Made by a program: the position numbers and the translations under genes | Shown here: piece by piece, positions 1-7,529 of the stretch | How the letters are laid out: every line of letters begins with the position of its first letter | How positions within the stretch are numbered: position 1 is the first letter of the stretch | Notes under the pieces: generated by a model | Told to the model about the DNA's origin: nothing | Databases searched by the model: none | Seen by the model: the letters and a program-made list of their open reading frames with translations, nothing else | Origin: Burkholderiales bacterium RIFCSPHIGHO2_01_FULL_63_240 | GTDB taxonomy: Bacteria > Pseudomonadota > Gammaproteobacteria > Burkholderiales > Burkholderiaceae_C | Assembly (NCBI GenBank): GCA_001770725.1 | Contig: MERU01000006.1 | Coordinates: forward strand, 372,001-436,000 | Direction: 5' to 3' | DNA length: 64,000 bases

Positions 1-114
1 CTGGCCGAGATGCTTCAGCGAGCCGATGCGCGCGGGGCACCTGACGAAGACGAGGACAGCGACGCTCAGCCAGAGCCAGGCCACCCGCATCGCCGAGGAT
101 GGGGGGCCGCATGA
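1..114 (+). CDS. 3' end of an upstream gene, unidentified
   Basis: A reading frame open from base 1 ends at a TGA at 112-114 and encodes an acidic, Pro/Gly-rich tail of 37 residues (LAEMLQRADARGAP...). Its stop overlaps the next start in an ATGA arrangement (ATG at 111), which is typical of co-transcribed, translationally coupled genes and is the main reason to call it coding. The tail carries no recognisable motif. By position it belongs to the nif accessory operon (nifB or a small nif ferredoxin would be usual neighbours), but that is inference. Confidence 0.5.
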   Translation: MAEMLQRADARGAPDEDEDSDAQPEPGHPHRRGWGAA

Positions 115-899
115 TCGACCCGAAGGACATCGACATCCCGCCGCTGAGCTGGCAAGGCACGCCACTCGATTGCGAACAATGCGTGCACCGGGGCTTGCGA
201 GCGCGCGACGGCTGCGAGATCGGCCACGCCTGTGTGGAAGACGCCTATGCGCGTCGCATTGACCGCTTCATGCGCTGGCACCCGGAGCTGGCCAACGAGC
301 TCACCCGCCACCCGCATTTCGAGGTGCGCGCCATCGCGGCCAGGCATGCCGATGTGTTCGCGGTTCAGCGCCTGGCCAACGATCCGGACGAGACCGTTCG
401 CCTGCAGGTGGCGTTGCGCTTGCCGCCGCACCGCCTGCAGGCCCTGATGCACGACCCCCATCGCGAGGTCAGGTTGCGCGTGGCCCACCGCCTGCCCACC
501 GAAGCCCTGTCCGATCTCATCGCCGATGCCGACTACGGCGTGCGCCTCGTGGTGGCCCGCCGCCTGCCCCTGGCCTTGCTGAGTCAGCTGGCCGATGACC
601 CCGATGCGCAAGTGCGTGGCGCGGTGGCCGAGCGGCTGGAGATGCCTGCGCTGTGGCGCCTGGCCACCGACCCCGCCGAATCCGTGCGGCGCGTGGTCGC
701 CCGGCGTGCACCGACCGGGCTGCTCGGGGCCCTGGCCAGCGACGCGGACCTGCTGGTGCGCTGGGAGGTGGCACAGCGCGCGTGCGTCGATGTGCTGCAT
801 CGCCTCTCTCAGGACCCGGCTGCGGAGATCCGCGAGCTCGCCCTGCAGCGGCTGCTCGAAGGCGACACCCCGGCTGACGTGGAGGCAAAGCATGGCTGA
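111..899 (+). CDS. 4Fe-4S leucine-rich-repeat-variant (LRV) protein
   Basis: 262 residues. The N-terminus carries four cysteines (about C21, C24, C35, C41) in the pattern of the LRV Fe-S domain, followed by about eight tandem 24-residue repeats, each starting near D-P/A-x-x-x-V-R and containing a run like VARRLP. This matches the Azotobacter LRV protein, an alpha/3-10 superhelix with an N-terminal [4Fe-4S] cluster that is encoded in nif regions; its exact role is unknown. The start at 111 is preferred over ATG 99 because it overlaps the upstream stop (ATGA). The 3' end overlaps nifZ by 8 bases, so it belongs to the same operon. Confidence 0.88.
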   Translation: MIDPKDIDIPPLSWQGTPLDCEQCVHRGLRARDGCEIGHACVEDAYARRIDRFMRWHPELANELTRHPHFEVRAIAARHADVFAVQRLANDPDETVRLQVALRLPPHRLQALMHDPHREVRLRVAHRLPTEALSDLIADADYGVRLVVARRLPLALLSQLADDPDAQVRGAVAERLEMPALWRLATDPAESVRRVVARRAPTGLLGALASDADLLVRWEVAQRACVDVLHRLSQDPAAEIRELALQRLLEGDTPADVEAKHG

Positions 900-1227
900 C
901 ATCAACCGCGACGACGACGTCATCGAGATCGCCCACCCGCCGCGCTTTCAGTATGGTGAGCGGGTGGTCAGCCGAACCCTGGTGCGCAACGACGGCACCT
1001 TCAATGGCAAGGACATCGGCGAGGTGCTCGTCAGCAAGGGCGAGATCGGCTACGTGGTCTCCATCGGCACCTTCCTGCAGCAGTTCTACATCTATGCCGT
1101 CGAGTTCAACGACAGCGGCCACCGCGTCGGCATGCGGGCCAAGGAGCTGATGACGCTGGACAACCTGCCCGAAGACATCCTGGCTCAGCTCGGCGAGAAG
1201 GCCGACCGGTTGCAGAGCCTGCGCTGA
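892..1227 (+). CDS. nifZ: NifZ family protein
   Basis: 111 residues. The central part (RFQYGERVVS ... GEIGYVVSIGTFLQQFYIYAVEF) is the NifZ domain, and the C-terminus (RAKELM) is also typical. NifZ helps maturation of the MoFe protein, particularly formation of the second P-cluster, and acts in the cytoplasm. The ATG lies inside the end of the LRV gene behind a GGAGG-type site (GGAGGCAAAGC). A second NifZ-like gene follows 11 bases downstream. Identification is from the domain pattern and nif context. Confidence 0.93.
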   Translation: MADINRDDDVIEIAHPPRFQYGERVVSRTLVRNDGTFNGKDIGEVLVSKGEIGYVVSIGTFLQQFYIYAVEFNDSGHRVGMRAKELMTLDNLPEDILAQLGEKADRLQSLR

Positions 1228-1238
1228 AAGGAACCGAG

Positions 1239-1595
1239 ATGGACCACGACACCCCCGCCACCCTCCGGCCCGAGCTGCCCCAGCCGCTTGAACTGCCCCC
1301 AGGCATCGCGCCCGTTGAAGGGCCGGCCTACCAATGGGGCCAGTGCGTGGTCGCGCTCGGCGACCTGGTCAACGATGGCAGCTTCCCGGATGTGCCCGAT
1401 GGCGCCGTGCTGGTCGACGTGGGCAGCGAAGGCGAGGTCGTCCAGGTCGGCGTTCACGAGGCCAGCCAGCTGCCGGTCTACATGGTGGACTTCGCAGGTC
1501 GCGTGGTGGGCTGTGCAGAAGGCGAAATCATGCTGGCGATGGAGCTGCATGACCTGGCCAGGCAAGCCCGGCCTTCGCTGGGAGCGCAGCCGTGA
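1239..1595 (+). CDS. nifZ: Second NifZ-domain protein
   Basis: 118 residues with a Pro-rich N-terminus, then a NifZ core (VVALGDLVNDGSFPDVPDGA, GSEGEVVQVGVHE, LPVYMVDFAGRVVGCAEGE). It resembles the NifZ fold but is clearly diverged from the gene at 892-1227, with a conserved Gly-Cys near the C-terminus. Paired NifZ genes are known in several diazotroph clusters. It starts with ATG behind an AAAGGAACCGAG site and ends in a GTGA overlap with the next gene. The functional split between the two NifZ copies cannot be read from sequence. Confidence 0.87.
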   Translation: MDHDTPATLRPELPQPLELPPGIAPVEGPAYQWGQCVVALGDLVNDGSFPDVPDGAVLVDVGSEGEVVQVGVHEASQLPVYMVDFAGRVVGCAEGEIMLAMELHDLARQARPSLGAQP

Positions 1596-1948
1596 TCGCC
1601 ATGTCCAGCCAGTCGGCCCCGCAGGCGCCGCAGCTCGCGAAGGTGCACGACCTCACCGCGCGACGCATCGAGCGCGCGCTGGCCCGCCGCCAGCGCTACC
1701 GGTATGTGCAGCCGGAGGTCCGGGCCCACGAAAGGGGCTGGGTGATCGCCAGCCCCTGCTGTTCCCGCAACGTCGATCCATCGGGGGGCGAGATCCCCAT
1801 CGCTTGGCTGGAGCCCCATGCCGATGGATGGTCCCTGTACCGACGCCACCACGCCGATTCGAGCTGGGTTCTGCACAGTCAGGCGCCATGGTTGGCCGAG
1901 CTGCTTGACATCGTCTGCCGCGACGGGTCGCGGGTCTTCTGGCCTTGA
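1592..1948 (+). CDS. Small nif-associated protein of unknown function
   Basis: 118 residues. The core contains RRQRYRYVQPEV, then WVIASPCCSRNVD with an adjacent Cys pair, and a Trp/Tyr-rich C-terminal half. The family was not recognised. A GTG start at 1592 is chosen because it overlaps the preceding stop (GTGA) and has GGGAG seven bases upstream; an ATG at 1601 is the alternative. Tight packing between nifZ and nifS argues for a role in Fe-S or nitrogenase maturation, and the CC pair could bind metal, but both points are inference. Confidence 0.75.
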   Translation: MIAMSSQSAPQAPQLAKVHDLTARRIERALARRQRYRYVQPEVRAHERGWVIASPCCSRNVDPSGGEIPIAWLEPHADGWSLYRRHHADSSWVLHSQAPWLAELLDIVCRDGSRVFWP

Positions 1949-1963
1949 TCAGCCTTGCGCGCC

Positions 1964-3148
1964 ATGCTCTACCTCGATCACAACGCCACCACGCCCGTGC
2001 TGCCCGCGGTGATCGAGGCCATGGGCGAAGCCTTGCGCCGCCACTGGGCCAACCCCTCCTCTCAACACGAAGCGGGCCAGGCTGCCCGCGGCGCGCTGCA
2101 GCACGCCAGGGCCCAGGTGGCGCGCTGCCTGGGTTGCCAGCCAGCCGAGCTGGTGTTCACCAGCGGGGCCACCGAGGCCAACCACATCGCGTTGCGCGGC
2201 GCGGTGGGCCATGGCGGCCGAGCGGGCCTGGTGGTCAGCGCGGCCGAGCACGCGGGTGTCCACAAGCTCGTGCATCAACTGGGGCGGCAACCAGGCCCGC
2301 AGGGCGTGCCCGTCGGTGTGATCGGCCTGCAGCCCTCTGGTGGGCTCGACCTGGCTGCCGCCGAGGCCCTGATTGGCGAAGCCACGGCCCTGGTCTCGGT
2401 GATGGCGGCCAACAACGAAACCGGCGTGCTCATGCCCACGGCCGAGATCGCCCGCCTGGCGCATGCGCGTGGTGCGTTGCTGCATGTCGATGCCACCCAG
2501 CTCATCGGCAAGCTGCCTTTTGACTTTGCCCGCAGCGGTGCCGACCTGGTGTCGGTGTCGGCGCACAAGTTCGGCGGGCCCAAGGGCGTGGGCGCGCTCA
2601 TCGTGCGCAAGGGCCTGAACTGGCCGGCGCTGTTCGCAGGCTCCCAGGAGCGTGGACGCCGAGGGGGCACCGAGAACCTGCCGGGCATCGTCGGCTTTGG
2701 CGTGGCGGCCGAGCACCAGGCCTGGACGGCGGGCAACTGGCACGACCGCAGCGCGAAGCTGGCCGCGCTGCGCGACCGTTTCGAGGCGCGCTTGCGAACC
2801 GCTTGCCCGGAGTTGGTCGTCTACGGTGCCAGCCAGCCCCGCTTGCCGCAGACCAGCTTCCTGCGCCTGGGCCATGCGCACGCCGACCTCGCCCTGCAGA
2901 AGCTGTCGAGCCTGGGGGCGCTGGCCTCGTCGGGCTCGGCCTGCTCATCGGGTGGCCAGGCTGCGTCGCATGTCCTCGCGGCGATGGGCGTGCCGCGCGA
3001 GGAGGCGCTGTGCGCCGTTCGTCTGTCCTTCGCACCCGACACCCCGGCCGCCGATCTGCTGGCGCTGGCCGATGCCTGGCCCCGTCTCGTGAGCGACGGG
3101 CATGCCTGCTCAACTTTTTCTCATCCCCCCACTGGAGTCGCCGCATGA
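1964..3148 (+). CDS. nifS: Cysteine desulfurase NifS
   Basis: 394 residues, class V PLP aminotransferase fold. The N-terminus MLYLDHNATTP, the PLP lysine in SVSAHKFGGPKG and the mobile catalytic cysteine in SSGSACSSGG are all present. NifS converts cysteine to alanine and delivers sulfur for nitrogenase Fe-S clusters. It is the divergent nif-type enzyme; a second desulfurase of IscS type is at 27799-29028. The ATG at 1964 is chosen because it gives the standard N-terminus; the frame also opens at a TTG at 1955. No NifU scaffold gene lies next to it, which is unusual. The stop overlaps nifT (ATGA). Confidence 0.95.
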   Translation: MLYLDHNATTPVLPAVIEAMGEALRRHWANPSSQHEAGQAARGALQHARAQVARCLGCQPAELVFTSGATEANHIALRGAVGHGGRAGLVVSAAEHAGVHKLVHQLGRQPGPQGVPVGVIGLQPSGGLDLAAAEALIGEATALVSVMAANNETGVLMPTAEIARLAHARGALLHVDATQLIGKLPFDFARSGADLVSVSAHKFGGPKGVGALIVRKGLNWPALFAGSQERGRRGGTENLPGIVGFGVAAEHQAWTAGNWHDRSAKLAALRDRFEARLRTACPELVVYGASQPRLPQTSFLRLGHAHADLALQKLSSLGALASSGSACSSGGQAASHVLAAMGVPREEALCAVRLSFAPDTPAADLLALADAWPRLVSDGHACSTFSHPPTGVAA

Positions 3149-3369
3149 AGGTCATGATCCGCAAGAGCGCGCAGGGCGTGCTGTCCGCTTACGTGCCCAA
3201 GAAGGACCTGGAAGAGCCCATCGTGTCGATGGAGCGACCCGGCATGTGGGGGGGGCTCGTCACCCTGGCCAATGGCTGGGAGCTGCAGCTGCCCGAAATG
3301 GCGGCCGAAACCTCGCTGCCCGTGACGGTGGAGGCGCGCCGCACCTCCCTGGGCGAAGCCGAAGCCTGA
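3145..3369 (+). CDS. nifT: NifT/FixU protein
   Basis: 74 residues, the usual NifT length. It starts MKVMIRKSAQG, has the conserved YVPKKDLEEPIV stretch and a WGG...LANGWELQLPE segment. NifT/FixU is conserved in nif operons but mutants have little phenotype, and its role is not established. The ATG overlaps the nifS stop. Confidence 0.93.
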   Translation: MKVMIRKSAQGVLSAYVPKKDLEEPIVSMERPGMWGGLVTLANGWELQLPEMAAETSLPVTVEARRTSLGEAEA

Positions 3370-3379
3370 GGAGCCTGAC

Positions 3380-3646
3380 ATGTCGCTGACCCACGAACAG
3401 ATGCAGCACATCGCCGGTGTCCTGGCGCAGGCCGAGACGGTGCGGGCCGCTGCCACCCTCATCCGCCAGCAGCTGGCGCCCCTTCAGACCCTGGTGATGG
3501 ACGCGTTCGACATGCGCCGGGAAACCCCGGCGATCGAGGTGGTGGACACGGGGCGCAGCGCTTACCTGATGGCCACCGATGGCCATTGCTGGATGGTGAC
3601 GCCCGACCCAGCCTTGGCGCGCGCCCTGGTCCTCACGCAGGCCTGA
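3380..3646 (+). CDS. Small nif-associated protein of unknown function
   Basis: 88 residues, predicted soluble. It has an N-terminal helix with many Gln/Ala residues (LTHEQMQHIAGVLAQAETV), then DMRRETPAIEV and DGHCWMVT. It is preceded by a GAGGAG-type site and lies 10 bases after nifT. The size and position match a conserved small protein seen beside nifT in other gammaproteobacterial and betaproteobacterial nif clusters (possibly the DUF6129 family), but the family assignment is from memory. No catalytic motif is visible. Confidence 0.75.
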   Translation: MSLTHEQMQHIAGVLAQAETVRAAATLIRQQLAPLQTLVMDAFDMRRETPAIEVVDTGRSAYLMATDGHCWMVTPDPALARALVLTQA

Positions 3647-3671
3647 GGCGGCCACAACGCTGGAGAGCACG

Positions 3672-4844
3672 ATGCCCAACGACGAAGACGACCAAGGCGA
3701 CGACTGGCTGGCGCTGTCCGACCCCGACATCGGCACCGACGAGATGGAGCAGGCGCTGCTGACCCTGCGAAGCCCGCAGCTCTCGATGGGCCCGAAGGTG
3801 GCCGAATTCGAGGGGGCCTTTGCTGCCTGGGTGGGGCGACCACAGGGTGTGGCCGTCTCCAGCGGCACGCTGGGGGCCTGCCTGCTGCTCAAGGCCTGGG
3901 GCGTGGGCGCGGGCGACGAGGTCATCACCACCGGCTACGCCTGGCACCAGGTGGCCCATGCCATTGCCCTGGTGGGCGCCACGCCGGTGCTGGTCGACAT
4001 CGACTACTGGTCGGGCTGCATCGACCCCGCGTCGGCCGAGCGCGCCATCGGGCCTCGGACCCGGGTGCTGCTGGCGGGCAACGTCAATGGCCACCCGGCC
4101 GACTGGGCTGCCCTGCGGTCGCTGGCCGATCGGCATGGCCTGAAGCTGCTGGAAGACAGCACCGAGGCCATTGGCTCGCGCTACCAGGGGCGGCATGTGG
4201 GCACCTTCGGGGACGCGGCCGTGTTCGACTTTTCGCAACCTTCTGCGCTGTGCACGGGGCAGGGCGGCATGCTGCTGTGCGACGACGCCGGGCTGGCCGA
4301 CGAGCTGCGCTACCTGCGCGAACGCCGCGTGGACGACCGCCGCTCGGTGTCGGTGGGCAGCCGCGTGCCCTGGCAGGCCGGCATGGGCGAGCTCGAAGCT
4401 GCCGTGGGCCTGGCTCAGTTGGGCCGCATCGACGACATCCTGCTGCGCCGCAAGCAGGTCGAGGCCTGGTACCACGGCGAGATGCAGAGCTTCGAGGGCA
4501 TCAAGCCGCCCTACCTGGCCGATCAGGTCGACGAGGTGCACTGGATGCTCTACCAGGTTCACCTGGGCAAGCGCTTCACGGCCAGTGCGCGCAACCTGCT
4601 GATCGAAGACATGGCCTCGAACAACCTGAGCACGGCGGCCTTTTGCCAGCCCCTGCATCAGCAGTTTTTCTACCAGCAGCAGGGCTGGAAGCGGGGGGCG
4701 CTGCCCAACACCGAACGCATCGCAGACCGCTCCATGGTGTTGCCCTTCCACGGGCACCTCGACGCCGACCACGTCCGCTTCATCGTCAAGACGCTCAAGG
4801 ATGCGTCGGTGAACGTGGGCGCGGGCGCGGCCATCTACCTTTGA
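3672..4844 (+). CDS. DegT/DnrJ/EryC1/StrS-fold protein, PLP lysine apparently replaced
   Basis: 390 residues over the full length of the DegT sugar-aminotransferase family. Recognisable segments are VAVSSGTLGACLLLKAWGVG (39-80 region), GDEVITTGY, LLEDSTEAIGS with the PLP-pyridine Asp near 162, and a TGQGGM motif near 195-200. In active members the PLP lysine lies eight residues into VFSFHPVKxxxTGEGG. Here the same stretch reads VFDFSQPSALCTGQGG, placing Ser191 (bases 4242-4244) where Lys should be. It is therefore probably not an aminotransferase; a PLP-binding, substrate-binding or regulatory role is possible. It sits in the nif accessory operon, 12 bases before the SIR2-like gene. A non-catalytic variant is inference from the alignment by eye. 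Confidence 0.85.
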   Translation: MPNDEDDQGDDWLALSDPDIGTDEMEQALLTLRSPQLSMGPKVAEFEGAFAAWVGRPQGVAVSSGTLGACLLLKAWGVGAGDEVITTGYAWHQVAHAIALVGATPVLVDIDYWSGCIDPASAERAIGPRTRVLLAGNVNGHPADWAALRSLADRHGLKLLEDSTEAIGSRYQGRHVGTFGDAAVFDFSQPSALCTGQGGMLLCDDAGLADELRYLRERRVDDRRSVSVGSRVPWQAGMGELEAAVGLAQLGRIDDILLRRKQVEAWYHGEMQSFEGIKPPYLADQVDEVHWMLYQVHLGKRFTASARNLLIEDMASNNLSTAAFCQPLHQQFFYQQQGWKRGALPNTERIADRSMVLPFHGHLDADHVRFIVKTLKDASVNVGAGAAIYL

Positions 4845-4856
4845 AGGAACCCCCTC

Positions 4857-5714
4857 ATGTCCGCCGTCCTCTCAACCGATGCCGACACCGCGCTGAACAC
4901 CTTGCTCGAGGTCCGCGAGGCCTTGCTGGCCGGTGCGGCCGTGCCTTACCTGGGCCCTGGCCTGCTGAACCTGGGTGAGGCCCCACCCGTGCCGGCCACC
5001 CCGCAGGCGCTGGTGACCAAGCTGGTGGCGCACGCAACCGTGCCCCACAAGGTGCGCAACCGCCTGACCCAGGCCGCGCAGTACATCGAGAACTTCAAGC
5101 ACCGCAAGACGGTGGTGAACCTGATGAACCAGGCCTTCGCCGAGGTGCCCCAGCCGCACGACGTCCACCGCTGGCTGGCAACGCTCTCGCTGCCGCTGAT
5201 CGTCGAGAGCTGGTACGACGACACCATGGCCGAGGCCTTGCGCCAGGTGATGGGGCTGGCGGGCTGGGGCGAGGTGCAGGGCCTGTCGCAGTCGGAGCAC
5301 TTCGGCACCTGGCACGCCCACTACGACCCGACCGGGGTGCGGGTGCGCAGCGGCTTCGACGGGTGGCCCACCCTGCTGTACCGGCCGATCGGCGGCCATG
5401 CCCCGGCAGGCAACTACCTGGTCTCGGATGCCGATTACGTCGAGGTGCTCACCGAGATCGACATCCAGACGCCGATCCCGCAAGAGGTGCAGGCGCGCCG
5501 CAGTGGCCGCTCCTTCGTTTTCATCGGTTGCCGCTTCGACGATCAGCTCACCCGCAGCTTCGCGCGCCAGATCATGAAGCGTTCTGGCGATCGCCATTGG
5601 GCGGTGCTGCCTGACGAACCCACGCGCATGGAAGCGCGCTTCCTGGCCGAGCAGGGCATCACCCGCATCCCGCTGTCGCTGGCCGAGGCGGTTCAGGGCC
5701 TCATGGCCGCCTGA
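4857..5714 (+). CDS. SIR2-like domain protein in nif operon
   Basis: 285 residues. The N-terminal part LAGAAVPYLGPGLLNLG resembles the NAD-binding Gly-rich loop of SIR2 proteins (PFxGAGxS), and the C-terminal stretch FVFIGCRFDDQLTRSF ... QGITRIPL matches the end of the SIR2_2 domain (FIGxSxxDxxxR). In the middle, LLYRPIGGHAPAGNYLVSDADY aligns with the family's KLHGS...LxxxDY segment, but the usual catalytic His of HG is Ile. There are no zinc cysteines. SIR2_2 domains occur in NAD-handling and antiphage proteins; here the gene is embedded in a nif operon with 12 bases to its DegT-like neighbour. Its function is unknown. NAD(P)/ADP-ribose sensing is a guess. Confidence 0.75.
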   Translation: MSAVLSTDADTALNTLLEVREALLAGAAVPYLGPGLLNLGEAPPVPATPQALVTKLVAHATVPHKVRNRLTQAAQYIENFKHRKTVVNLMNQAFAEVPQPHDVHRWLATLSLPLIVESWYDDTMAEALRQVMGLAGWGEVQGLSQSEHFGTWHAHYDPTGVRVRSGFDGWPTLLYRPIGGHAPAGNYLVSDADYVEVLTEIDIQTPIPQEVQARRSGRSFVFIGCRFDDQLTRSFARQIMKRSGDRHWAVLPDEPTRMEARFLAEQGITRIPLSLAEAVQGLMAA

Positions 5715-5766
5715 GCCACCTCTGTTCTTCTTGTTCCACCACGTTTGTTTGCACGGAGACCGAATC

Positions 5767-6063
5767 ATGACCACGCTCACCATCCTGCCGTCCAACACCA
5801 CGTTCGAAGCCGCACCGGGGGCCACCCTGTTTGCTGCGCTGAAGGCGGCGGGGGCGGCGATCCTCAGCAAGTGCGATGGCAAGGGCCAATGCGGCGCCTG
5901 CCATGTGTTCGTGCACGAAGGCCGAAAGGGGATCTCCAAGATCCAGCGCGCCGAGAACGACAAGCTCGACACCATGGTGGGCGTGAGCTCCAAGTCCAGG
6001 CTGGCCTGTCAGGTGGTGCTGGGTGAAGATCCGGTCACGGTCGAGGTGTTGAGTTTTGTCTGA
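5767..6063 (+). CDS. [2Fe-2S] plant-type ferredoxin, nif-associated
   Basis: 98 residues. The cluster ligands are visible as CDGKGQCGACHVF (C-x5-C-x2-C) and a distal Cys in SRLACQVV, the pattern of plant/adrenodoxin-like [2Fe-2S] ferredoxins. The ATG at 5767 has a GGAG site eight bases upstream; an in-frame start at 5731 lacks one. It is the last gene of the accessory nif operon. It resembles FdxD/Shethna-type ferredoxins found with nitrogenase and may carry electrons for maturation or protect nitrogenase against oxygen, both inferred from context. Confidence 0.88.
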   Translation: MTTLTILPSNTTFEAAPGATLFAALKAAGAAILSKCDGKGQCGACHVFVHEGRKGISKIQRAENDKLDTMVGVSSKSRLACQVVLGEDPVTVEVLSFV

Positions 6064-6079
6064 CGCCAGCCAGGCTTGG

Positions 6080-6104
6080 GGCCCCGCTCTGGGTGAACGG
6101 GGCC
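6080..6104. terminator. GC-rich hairpin between convergent genes
   Basis: GGCCCCG and CGGGGCC form a 7-bp stem with an 11-base loop between the ferredoxin gene and the convergent fmdB-like gene. There is no T-run, so termination strength is uncertain. Confidence 0.4.
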
Positions 6105-6155
6105 ACCGCCAGGTGGGGCGGCGTGAGCGCCGCGACAAGGCGCAGGCGCAGGCGC

Positions 6156-6386
6156 TCAAACCTTCGGTCGCTCTGACGGCGCGTAGTGACTGAAGTGCCC
6201 CTCTTTGGCCGCTTGCGCCCGAGCCTTCTGCAGCAGGGCCTTGGACTTGCCCGGCGCAGCAGGTGCGGTCACGCACTTGTCAAGCATGGTGGCCCCGCAA
6301 TGGGGGCAGGCCAGCGACGTGTTGCTGCGCACGAGCAACTCGAAGTGCTCGCCGCAACCCTGGCATCGGTAGGCGTAGATCGGCAT
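6156..6386 (-). CDS. FmdB-family zinc-ribbon protein
   Basis: 76 residues. The N-terminus MPIYAYRCQGCGEHFE and a second CPHCG pair form the zinc ribbon of the FmdB family of small putative regulators. The C-terminal half is Ala/Lys-rich and low in complexity. It is the last gene of a three-gene minus-strand unit (truncated hemoglobin, unknown protein, this gene), 2 bases after its upstream neighbour. FmdB-like proteins are frequent in nif and formamidase/amidase loci, but their target is not established. Confidence 0.85.
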   Translation of the reverse strand: MPIYAYRCQGCGEHFELLVRSNTSLACPHCGATMLDKCVTAPAAPGKSKALLQKARAQAAKEGHFSHYAPSERPKV

Positions 6387-6388
6387 GT

Positions 6389-6997
6389 TCAGACCGGCCG
6401 GTTCTCGTTGGGGTTGCGCACCGGGCCCATGGTGGCCACGCCCTCGGCGTAGGTCATGGTGTCGAAGGTCACATCGTACTTCAGGGCGGCATCGGCGATG
6501 GCATCGAGCTTGGCCGCGGTGTCGAGCTTCTTGAGGTCGCCCTTTTCCAGGTAGAGCAGCTCCAGCAGCTCGTTGTAGACCGTGGCCTCGTCGATGGGCA
6601 GCACATAGAACATCGCGCCCTTGTAAGGCACCTGGTACTTGCGGCTGAGGTCGATGTTGTTGCAGAACAGGAAGTACTTGCCACCTGCGGTCAGGGCATC
6701 GCCCAGCACCTCGGCCACGTCCTTGAGGTGCTCGAAGGACAGCAGGTAGCCGGCGAAGAAGGGGATGGTGGACTGACCAGCGGTCGCGATGGCCATCACC
6801 TGGTCGCAGGTCAGCACGGGCGGTCGGGCTTCGTCGGCCAACTGGGTCGAAAAGCGCAGCGCCAGCTCGCCCCGGAAACCGAAGCGGCCACCGACGTGGG
6901 TGGGGCCTTTGAGGACCGGGTTCTGCAGGCGCTTTTGCACATCCAGCGGACCGAAGGCCGTCTGGTCGATGGTGAGGGGCGCGAGGATGGCTGACAT
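6389..6997 (-). CDS. Protein of unknown function in nif island
   Basis: 202 residues, soluble, no signal peptide. Notable stretches are VGGRFGFRGELALRFS, VLTCDQVMAIATAG and LFCNNIDLSRKYQVPYKGAMFYVLPIDEATVYNELLELLYLE. The family was not recognised and no catalytic motif stands out. Two cysteines are present but not as a cluster pattern. It lies 22 bases after the truncated hemoglobin gene and 2 bases before the FmdB-like gene, and all three are probably transcribed from the sigma-54-like promoter at 7470-7485. Context suggests a nitrogen-fixation accessory role. Confidence 0.78.
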   Translation of the reverse strand: MSAILAPLTIDQTAFGPLDVQKRLQNPVLKGPTHVGGRFGFRGELALRFSTQLADEARPPVLTCDQVMAIATAGQSTIPFFAGYLLSFEHLKDVAEVLGDALTAGGKYFLFCNNIDLSRKYQVPYKGAMFYVLPIDEATVYNELLELLYLEKGDLKKLDTAAKLDAIADAALKYDVTFDTMTYAEGVATMGPVRNPNENRPV

Positions 6998-7019
6998 GGT
7001 GTTCCTTGGGTGGTTGACG

Positions 7020-7457
7020 TCAGGGGCTGGGGGAAGGTGGGTGGTCGTTGCGAATGGCTTCGGCGGTGCGGGTGAACGCAGCCATCAGCTCGGCCCGCAG
7101 GCCCGCATCGGCCACGACCTCGTCGAGCGCGTGCCTCATGCACAGCAGCCAGGCATCGCGCTCGGCCTGCCCGATTGAAAACGGCAGGTGCCTGCGCCGC
7201 AGGGCCGGACGGCCTCGCTGGGCGGAATAAAGCCGGGGCCCGCCCAGCCATTCGTGGAGGTAGAGCCTGAGTACGGCCTTGGTCTGCGACAGGTCAGGCT
7301 CGTGCATGGCGCGGATGCCAACGGCCTCTGGCAGCTCGTCCATCCACCGGTAGAAGGCGTCGACCAGGCGTGCCACGGCCACCTCCCCGCCGATGCGGGC
7401 GAAGTGCGGGTTGGCGGCCGCGGTGACGACCTCGGGCAGGGGAGCGGGCTGGTTCAT
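7020..7457 (-). CDS. Truncated hemoglobin, group II (TrHbO-like)
   Basis: 145 residues. Group II marks are visible: RIGGEVAVARLVDAFY with the B10 Tyr, the proximal His in LRRRHLPFSIG, and the G8 Trp in ERDAWLLCM. It should bind heme and O2/NO in the cytoplasm. It is transcribed away from nifH, and the spacer holds a sigma-54-like promoter and a NifA-type site. O2 or NO management for nitrogenase is therefore the natural inference. Start: the ATG at 7457 has no good ribosome site and would lie one base from the predicted transcript start. A GTG codon about 26 codons further in (EVAV) has GGGGAGG in front and would remove only the first helix. Confidence 0.9.
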   Translation of the reverse strand: MNQPAPLPEVVTAAANPHFARIGGEVAVARLVDAFYRWMDELPEAVGIRAMHEPDLSQTKAVLRLYLHEWLGGPRLYSAQRGRPALRRRHLPFSIGQAERDAWLLCMRHALDEVVADAGLRAELMAAFTRTAEAIRNDHPPSPSP

Positions 7458-7469
7458 GCGCACTTCAGC

Positions 7470-7485
7470 GCAAAGCCCATGCCAG
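7470..7485 (-). promoter_or_regulatory. Sigma-54 (-24/-12) promoter of the truncated hemoglobin operon
   Basis: On the minus strand the bases read CTGGCATGGGCTTTGC: GG and GC with exactly ten bases between, fitting YTGGYAYR-N4-TTGC. The predicted start is near 7458, immediately before the hemoglobin ATG, which would make a leaderless message or require a downstream start codon. Confidence 0.6.
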
Positions 7486-7529
7486 CCGGGCATTGCCCAC
7501 GTGGGTGAAGGTGCATGCCCGTTGGGGCC

